Shown: one piece after another, positions 58,967 to 64,000 of the stretch
Layout: the number at the start of each line of letters is the position of its first letter
How positions within the stretch are numbered: the stretch's first letter is position 1
Source: Mycobacterium sp. 236(2023)
Lineage (GTDB): Bacteria; Actinomycetota; Actinomycetes; Mycobacteriales; Mycobacteriaceae
Length of the DNA stretch: 64,000 nt
Reading direction: 5' to 3'
Assembly: GCF_029623955.1 (NCBI RefSeq)
Contig: NZ_JARSBP010000003.1
Location: forward strand, 248,001 to 312,000
Translations under genes and position numbers: made by a program
The notes under the pieces: model-generated
Told to the model about the DNA's origin: nothing
The model's database searches: none
The model's input: only the letters and a program-made list of their open reading frames with translations

Positions 58967-60626
58967 GGCTTTCCCTTCCGTGCACGGCGAATTCGGCGTC
59001 GAGCTCCGCACGGTCTTCGGCACTCATGCGCCGGTACTCCGGCCTGCCGCGGCCCGCCCAGCGATACACCGCTTCGTCGGTGTGCCAGCGTTGCGCCTGC
59101 AGCTCACGTTTGAGCACCTTGTTCGAACCGGTGGCGGGGAGATTCTTCGAGACCCGCAGCAGGCGTGGAAAGCCCTTGGAACCCAGATCTTCCTGGCCGG
59201 TGAGAAAGGTGACGAAAGCCTCGACGTCGAACACATCCGGATCGGCGACCTCGACGGCGGCCATCACCTGATCACCGGAGCGCGGGTCCGGGACGCCGTA
59301 GACACCGGCGGCGATGACGTCGGGATGGCGGCGCAGCACCCGCTCGATCGTCAACGCCGACGTGTTCTCCCCATCGACGCGGATCCAGTCGCCGCGGCGG
59401 CCGGCGAAGTACAGGAAACCGTCAGTGTCGACATAACCGAGATCGCCCGACCAGTACCAGCCGTTGCGCACGCGCTCGGCGTCGGCGGTGTCATTGCGGT
59501 AATAGCCCTCGAAATCCCGCGCGCCGCGACGGTCGACGATCTCACCGATCGCTTCGTCAGCATTGGTCACCTTGCCCTTGGCGTCGAGAATCGCTGCGGG
59601 ACAGGGTTCGAGCGTCTCGGGGTTAACGACGCCGACGTCGTCGTGGGCAGGCCTGCCCAGCGACGACAATGGCGCCGTGGGATCGGGGGTGGCCACCGCC
59701 CCGCCCTCGCTGGAGCCGTAGCCCTCGTAGAGTTCGGCGTCGAAGCGGCGACGGAACTCGTTCTGGTCCTCGGGCGACGCCTCCGTGCCGAAACCGCGCT
59801 CCAGCGTGTTGTCGGAATCGTCGGGCTGCTCGGGCGTGGCCATCAGGTATGCCAGTGCCTTGCCTACGTAGGTGAAGAACGTGACGCCGAAAAACCGTAC
59901 GTCGGAAAGAAAGCGGGATGCGGAGAACGTCGGGACCAGGCAGACGGTCGCGCCGTTGGCCAGTGCCGGCGCCCACAACGCCATGAGCGCGTTGCCGTGG
60001 AACAGCGGCATGCAGCAGTAGTCGACGTCGCCCGGGTGGTGGCCGAATTTGTCGGTGGCGGTGTAGGCGATGCGGGCCAACCGGCCCTGGCTGCATCGGA
60101 CGGCCTTCGACGTGCCGGTCGTCCCCGACGTGAACAGCAGCAGGAACAGCGAATCCGCGCCGGCATCCGGTGCGGCCGCGGGTTCGGTCCGGTGCGTCTC
60201 GAGCCGATGCTGATAAGCCGCGTCGTCGACGACGAGGACACGATCGGGGGAGACCCCGTGGTCGAGGGCGCTCAGACGCTGCGCGCCCGCGGTGTCCGTG
60301 ACGATCAGCTGGCAGTCGGCATGACGGATGTCAGCGGTCAGTCCCTCTGATCCGCGGGTGGGGTTCAGGCCGACGATGGTGGCCCCGGCGAGAGCAGCGC
60401 CGCCGAGCCAGAACACGAAGTCCGGCACATTCTCCAGGAGCACGCCGATGTGGAAGGGGCCGAGTTCTGGCTTGTACAAGGACTTTCCGAGGGAGGCGCG
60501 CGCCGCCGACTCGCGCACGACCGCGTCCCAGGTCCAGTCGCGCTCGCGGGTGCGCAGGCCGAGACGCTGATCGCCGAGGCGGTCGAGCAGCATCGTGGCG
60601 ATGTCGTCACGTCGCGATTCGCTCAT
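58947..60626 (-). CDS. FadD17-like acyl-CoA ligase (second copy)
   Basis: The 559-residue adenylate-forming ligase has LFLLLFTSGTTGTSKAVRC near residue 178, the LYEGYGSSEGGAV block near 304, FAGRRGDWIRVDGENTSALT near 435, and a late Lys in PATGSNKVLKREL near 520. It resembles the FadD17 protein encoded next to it (for example the shared YVGKxLxYxxATxEQPDD block) but is longer. This suggests a tandem duplication with divergence. The ATG at 60626 overlaps the upstream fadD17 stop (ATGA). It probably activates a steroid side-chain or related carboxylate. Confidence 0.87.
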   Translation of the reverse strand: MSESRRDDIATMLLDRLGDQRLGLRTRERDWTWDAVVRESAARASLGKSLYKPELGPFHIGVLLENVPDFVFWLGGAALAGATIVGLNPTRGSEGLTADIRHADCQLIVTDTAGAQRLSALDHGVSPDRVLVVDDAAYQHRLETHRTEPAAAPDAGADSLFLLLFTSGTTGTSKAVRCSQGRLARIAYTATDKFGHHPGDVDYCCMPLFHGNALMALWAPALANGATVCLVPTFSASRFLSDVRFFGVTFFTYVGKALAYLMATPEQPDDSDNTLERGFGTEASPEDQNEFRRRFDAELYEGYGSSEGGAVATPDPTAPLSSLGRPAHDDVGVVNPETLEPCPAAILDAKGKVTNADEAIGEIVDRRGARDFEGYYRNDTADAERVRNGWYWSGDLGYVDTDGFLYFAGRRGDWIRVDGENTSALTIERVLRRHPDVIAAGVYGVPDPRSGDQVMAAVEVADPDVFDVEAFVTFLTGQEDLGSKGFPRLLRVSKNLPATGSNKVLKRELQAQRWHTDEAVYRWAGRGRPEYRRMSAEDRAELDAEFAVHGRESLVGTVG

Positions 60627-62140
60627 GGCCGGGTGATCGCGTGGACGGGGTCGGTACAGTCGGTCGCTTCCGCGGACAGCTGACGTTTGAGGATCTTGAA
60701 CGTCTCCGTGCGCGGAAGCGACGTGGACGCTCGGACGAACTTCGGCCACTGCTTGGGACCGAGATCCTGTTGTTGATCGAGGAACCGGGTGAACGCTTCA
60801 GGATCGAACACCGTGTCGTCGGGCAGCACGAGTGCCGCCATCACCTGGTCGCCCACGGCGGGGTCGGGGATCGGGTACACGGCAGCCTCGGTGACGCCAG
60901 GGAAGCGCATGAGGATGCGTTCGATCGGTGCGGTGCCGAGGTTCTCGCCGTCGACCCGCATCCAATCGCCGAGTCGGCCCGCGAAGTACGCGAACCCGTT
61001 CTCGTCGCGGTAGGCCAGGTCGCCGCTGTGGTAGACGCCGCCGCGCATCCGGTCGGCCTCCGCGTCGGGATCCTTGTGATAGCCCCGGAACTGGCCCGGC
61101 CCCTCGGTGTTCACCAACTCACCGACGACGCCCGGCGCGCATTCGGCGCCGGTGTCGACATCGAGAATCGTCACGCCCCCCACGAGCGGACCGAGCGCTC
61201 CCTCGGGGGTGTCCGGCGTGCGGGCGATCGACACCCCGCCCTCGCTGGAACCGAACCCGTCGACGACGGTCACCCCGAAGCGTTGCGAGAACCGGCTCAG
61301 ATCTCGCGGCGCCCCCTCGTTGCCGTACGCCACCTTGAGTGGGTTGTCGGCGTCGTCAGGCTGCTCGGCGGTGGCCAGGATGTAGGACAGCGGCTTGCCC
61401 ACGTAATTCGCGTACGTCGCGCCGAAGCGCCGCGTGTCCGGGATGAATTGCGATGCAGAGAATTTGCGGCGCAACGCGATCGAGGCGCCCGCGGCGACTC
61501 CCGGCGCCCAGCCGGCCATGATCGCGTTCGAATGGAACATCGGCATCGACAGATAGCACGTATCGGTCGGGCCGAGCCCGAATCGATCGGCGAGCATCAC
61601 CCCGGGAAACGCCACCTTCTCGTGCGTGCACCGCACAGCTTTCGGGTCGCCGCTCGTGCCAGAGGTGAAGATCAACATGAACAGGTCATCCGGGTCGGCG
61701 GTGCGGAACTCGACCGGCGCGCCGCGGTGTTCGGCCAGTTGGGCTGCGAACGAGTCGGATTCGACGTCGATCGCGTCGATCCCGTCCTGCGCGGTGTCCC
61801 GATCGGCCAGCACGAGCTGGCAGTCCGCATGTGCGATGTCGCGGGCTAGGGCGTCACCGCGGCGGGTCGGGTTCAGGCCGACAGGGACAATTCCGGTCAG
61901 CGCCGCGGCAACGAGCACCGTTCCGAAGAACGGTGTATTGCCCAGCAGCACACCGACATGGGGTGGCCGGGCCCGGTCCAGCCGGTCCCACAGCAGCGAT
62001 GCCAGCGCGGCTCCGTCGCGGATGTGGTCGCGCCAGCTGACGAACGCCACCTCATCCGGGCTGGCGTCGCCATCCACCGAGTAGACGCCGCGGTCGTCGA
62101 CGTCGGTCAGCTTCTCGAGTAACGACGAGACGGTCGCCAC
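60623..62140 (-). CDS. fadD17: Steroid side-chain acyl-CoA ligase FadD17
   Basis: The 505-residue ligase matches FadD17 (Rv3506, ~502 residues) in length and context. It shows LFMLIFTSGTSGDPKAVRC near residue 155, VVDGFGSSEGGVSIAR near 290, AGRLGDWMRVDGENLGTAP near 392, and the catalytic Lys in PRTETFKILKRQL near 487. FadD17 activates steroids with shortened side chains. The GTG start lies 12 bases after the fadE27 stop. It is followed by a paralogue and then kstD2 and kshA2. Confidence 0.9.
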   Translation of the reverse strand: MATVSSLLEKLTDVDDRGVYSVDGDASPDEVAFVSWRDHIRDGAALASLLWDRLDRARPPHVGVLLGNTPFFGTVLVAAALTGIVPVGLNPTRRGDALARDIAHADCQLVLADRDTAQDGIDAIDVESDSFAAQLAEHRGAPVEFRTADPDDLFMLIFTSGTSGDPKAVRCTHEKVAFPGVMLADRFGLGPTDTCYLSMPMFHSNAIMAGWAPGVAAGASIALRRKFSASQFIPDTRRFGATYANYVGKPLSYILATAEQPDDADNPLKVAYGNEGAPRDLSRFSQRFGVTVVDGFGSSEGGVSIARTPDTPEGALGPLVGGVTILDVDTGAECAPGVVGELVNTEGPGQFRGYHKDPDAEADRMRGGVYHSGDLAYRDENGFAYFAGRLGDWMRVDGENLGTAPIERILMRFPGVTEAAVYPIPDPAVGDQVMAALVLPDDTVFDPEAFTRFLDQQQDLGPKQWPKFVRASTSLPRTETFKILKRQLSAEATDCTDPVHAITRP

Positions 62141-62152
62141 CGGATCAGCGAA

Positions 62153-63250
62153 TCAGGCCGGGGTATCGGCCAGTTCGCGGCCGATGCGGAGTAACTGACC
62201 GGTCGCCCCGCCGACGGCGAACTCGGTCTGCTTGGCGGCCAGGAAGTAGCGGTGCACCGGATGGTCGACGTCGATACCGACACCGCCGTGAACGTGGACC
62301 GCGGTGTGCGCGACGCGGTGTCCCGCCTCGGCCGCCCAGAACGCGGCACTGGAGACGTCGATGTCGGCGGGCAGATCCTCCGACAGCCGCCAGGCTGCCT
62401 GGGTCAGTGTCAGGCGCAGACCCTTGATGTCGATGTAGCCGTCGGCCAATCGCGACGACACCGCCTGGAAGCTGCCGATCGGGCGGTCGAACTGCTCGCG
62501 TTCCCGCGCGTAGGTCGCCGTCATCTCCAGCGCCCGTTCGACGACACCGAGCTGGTAGGCGCTGCGGCCCAGCGTGTTGCGGGTGACCAGCCAGTCCAGC
62601 ACCTCGGCTCCGCCGACGCGGCGGTCCGCGGCGACTCTGACGCCCTGCAGATCGAGCGCGCCCACACTGCCGTGCCCGGTGGTATTCAGCGGGGTGACCG
62701 TCACACCGCTGTCAGCTGCCGCGACGAGGAAAACGCCGACACCCGAGTCTGTTTCGGCGGGGAGGAGGAACGCGTCGGCGCTGACGGCGAACGGCGCCTG
62801 CGTCCTGGTGCCGGTCAGCGTGAAACCGTCGCCGGACGACTGGGCCCGCACCGGGCCCTCGCCCATCTCACCGTCGAGTGCGACGGTCAGCACCTTCTCG
62901 CCCTTGACGGCCGGTGCCGCCCACTCCTGCTGCGCCGATTCGGTTCCGAACTTCGCCAGCGCCGCCGCACCGAGAACCACCGATTCGAGGTACGGAACCG
63001 CGCCCAGCTGGCGGCCGAGGGCCACCAGCACGGCGACCTCCTCGAGTACGCCGAAACCGCCGCCGCCCAACGACTCCGGGGCGGTGGTGGACAGGATGTC
63101 GGCGTCGATCAGCTTGCCCCACAGGGTCTTGTCGAACCGCTCCTCCAAGCCGTCGAGTTCACGCTGCCGCTCGGGTGTGCACACCGACTCGGTGATGGTG
63201 CGCACCAGGCCGCCGAGGTCCTCGCTGGCTTCGGTCGTCTTGAAATCCAT
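62153..63250 (-). CDS. fadE27: Acyl-CoA dehydrogenase subunit FadE27 (ChsE5)
   Basis: The 365-residue acyl-CoA dehydrogenase-fold protein begins MDFKTTEASEDLGGLVRTIT. It has the C-terminal block YAREREQFDRPIGSFQAVSSRLADG at ~250-274 (in part) and the closing HVHGGVGIDVDHPVHRYFL. As with FadE28, the mid-domain substrate loop is degenerate, typical of one half of the alpha2beta2 pair. FadE26/FadE27 (ChsE4-ChsE5) dehydrogenate steroid side-chain acyl-CoAs of several lengths. The ATG lies eight bases after the fadE26 stop. Confidence 0.92.
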   Translation of the reverse strand: MDFKTTEASEDLGGLVRTITESVCTPERQRELDGLEERFDKTLWGKLIDADILSTTAPESLGGGGFGVLEEVAVLVALGRQLGAVPYLESVVLGAAALAKFGTESAQQEWAAPAVKGEKVLTVALDGEMGEGPVRAQSSGDGFTLTGTRTQAPFAVSADAFLLPAETDSGVGVFLVAAADSGVTVTPLNTTGHGSVGALDLQGVRVAADRRVGGAEVLDWLVTRNTLGRSAYQLGVVERALEMTATYAREREQFDRPIGSFQAVSSRLADGYIDIKGLRLTLTQAAWRLSEDLPADIDVSSAAFWAAEAGHRVAHTAVHVHGGVGIDVDHPVHRYFLAAKQTEFAVGGATGQLLRIGRELADTPA

Positions 63251-63258
63251 GTCAGTCC

Positions 63259-64000
63259 TTAACGATTCACTCGGGGCAGGCCGAGCGCGACCATGCCGAT
63301 GATGTCGCGCTGAATCTCGTTGGTGCCGCCGCCGAACGTCAGGATCAGGCACGACCGGTGCATGCGTTCGATGCGGCCCCGCAGCAGCGCGCCGGGGGAA
63401 TTCGTGCGCAGCGTGGCGGCGGTGCCCAGCACCTCCATCAGCAGGCGGTACGCCTCGGTGGCCAGCTCGGTGCCGAACACCTTGGCCGCCGACGCGTCGG
63501 CGGGCGACGGGGCGACGTCGTCTGCGGACGCGAGCTCCCAGTTGATGAGCTTGAGCACTTCGGCCTTGGCGTGCACGCGCGCCAGGTTCAGCTGCACCCA
63601 CTCGGAGTCGATCAGCCGGTTGCCGTGGACATCCTTGGTGTTCTGCGCCCACTCGCGAACGCCGTTGAGCGCGACGAAGATCGGCTGTGCCGAGACGAGC
63701 GCGACGCGCTCGTGGTTGAGCTGGTTGGTGACGAGCTTCCAGCCGCCGTTCTCCTCACCCACGAGCGCCGTCTTCGGCACGCGCACATCCTGGTAGTAGG
63801 TGGCGCTGGTGTCGACACCGGACATCGTGTGCACCGGCGTCCACGAGAAGCCGTCGGCCGTCGTCGGCACGATCAGCATCGAGATGCCGCGGTGCTTCTT
63901 GGCCTCGGGGTTGGTGCGCACCGCCAGCCACACGTAATCGGCGTAGGCGATGAGGCTGGTCCACATCTTCTGCCCGTTGATGACGTAATCGTCGCCGTCA
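63259..64000 (-). CDS. fadE26: Acyl-CoA dehydrogenase subunit FadE26 (ChsE4), 5' end outside window
   Basis: The frame is open from the right window edge (minus strand) to the stop at 63259, giving ~247 C-terminal residues of an expected ~400. The visible part starts DGDDYVINGQKMWTSLIAYA, then VPKTALVGEENGGWKLVTNQL, and ends TFGGGTNEIQRDIIGMVALG. This is the canonical C-terminal closing helix of acyl-CoA dehydrogenases and resembles fadE29. FadE26 pairs with FadE27. It is the most upstream visible gene of the fadE26-fadE27-fadD17-fadD-kstD2-kshA2 operon, and any KstR site would be beyond base 64000. Confidence 0.92.
   Translation of the reverse strand, partial: DGDDYVINGQKMWTSLIAYADYVWLAVRTNPEAKKHRGISMLIVPTTADGFSWTPVHTMSGVDTSATYYQDVRVPKTALVGEENGGWKLVTNQLNHERVALVSAQPIFVALNGVREWAQNTKDVHGNRLIDSEWVQLNLARVHAKAEVLKLINWELASADDVAPSPADASAAKVFGTELATEAYRLLMEVLGTAATLRTNSPGALLRGRIERMHRSCLILTFGGGTNEIQRDIIGMVALGLPRVNR

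Noticed and set aside
57413-59113. A 566-codon open frame antisense to kstD2
   Set aside because: It is a high-GC shadow frame running through the kstD2 coding region, without motifs or a plausible start site.

Overview
This window is a high-GC actinobacterial chromosome segment. Gene content, protein sequence and operator motifs place it in Mycobacterium, most likely a fast-growing Mycolicibacterium. Almost the whole 64 kb is one large sterol (cholesterol/phytosterol) catabolic locus. It corresponds, with rearrangements, to the M. tuberculosis region Rv3504 to Rv3557c. Function calls rest on recognition of these families and on visible motifs; no database search was run.

Layout. (1) 1-1364: tail of a Gfo/Idh/MocA-like oxidoreductase and an overlapping NAD-dependent epimerase, not obviously steroid-related. 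(2) 1398-9582: the KstR2 regulon for C/D-ring degradation: kstR2-fadA6 (+), an NDMA-type alcohol dehydrogenase (-), echA20-ipdA-ipdB-ipdC (-) and ipdF plus an Rv3548c-like SDR (+). Two KstR2 operators are present, one ahead of kstR2 and one between echA20 and ipdF. (3) 9602-18593: fadA5 with an NTF2-like protein, a Ddn-like F420 reductase and a GAF protein (-), divergent from cyp125-fadE28-fadE29-chsH2-chsH1-ltp2 (+), the side-chain oxidation and C17 retro-aldol set. (4) 18667-23014: an island of four exported or membrane-anchored proteins, including an MPT63-like protein with a repeat-rich tail and a PGRS-type glycine-rich protein without a PE domain. (5) 23021-28401: hsd4B-like hydratase and kstD (-) divergent from hsaE-hsaG-hsaF (+). 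(6) 28373-33385: alpha/beta hydrolase, RecQ helicase fused to a phosphoribosyltransferase domain, a secreted haemophore-like protein, a DUF3303 protein and an IclR regulator. (7) 33475-38223: DUF1214-SDR-sulfotransferase operon (+) and kshA with a Cys-containing partner (-). (8) 38404-40234: MFS transporter and TetR regulator. (9) 40248-46634: Ltp3/Ltp4/DUF35 set (-) divergent from a luciferase-like F420 enzyme, followed by an ADC-like protein and cyp142 (+). (10) 46631-49095: MarR, azoreductase and a decayed BTAD/SnoaL regulator pseudogene. (11) 49058-54280: echA19 divergent from fadD19, a nitronate-monooxygenase-like protein and ilvX. (12) 54335-56195: VOC protein, AraC regulator and LpqN-type lipoprotein. 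(13) 56280-64000: a minus-strand operon fadE26-fadE27-fadD17-fadD-kstD2-kshA2, with fadE26 truncated by the window end.

How it works together. CYP125/CYP142 oxidise the sterol side-chain terminus. FadD19/FadD17 make CoA thioesters. The FadE pairs, EchA19, FadA5, ChsH1/H2 and Ltp2 shorten the chain. KstD and KshA open ring B. HsaE/G/F finish the ring-A fragment. IpdF, IpdC, EchA20, IpdAB and FadA6 degrade rings C/D. Seven KstR-type palindromes (TnnAAC-NN-GTTnnA) and two KstR2-type palindromes (AnCAAG-NN-CTTGnT) mark the regulons.

A recurring feature is a TANNNT hexamer ending 6-7 bases before an ATG/GTG, which suggests many leaderless transcripts. At several KstR targets the operator itself supplies the start of that hexamer. 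No tRNA, rRNA, CRISPR array, insertion sequence or prophage was seen.
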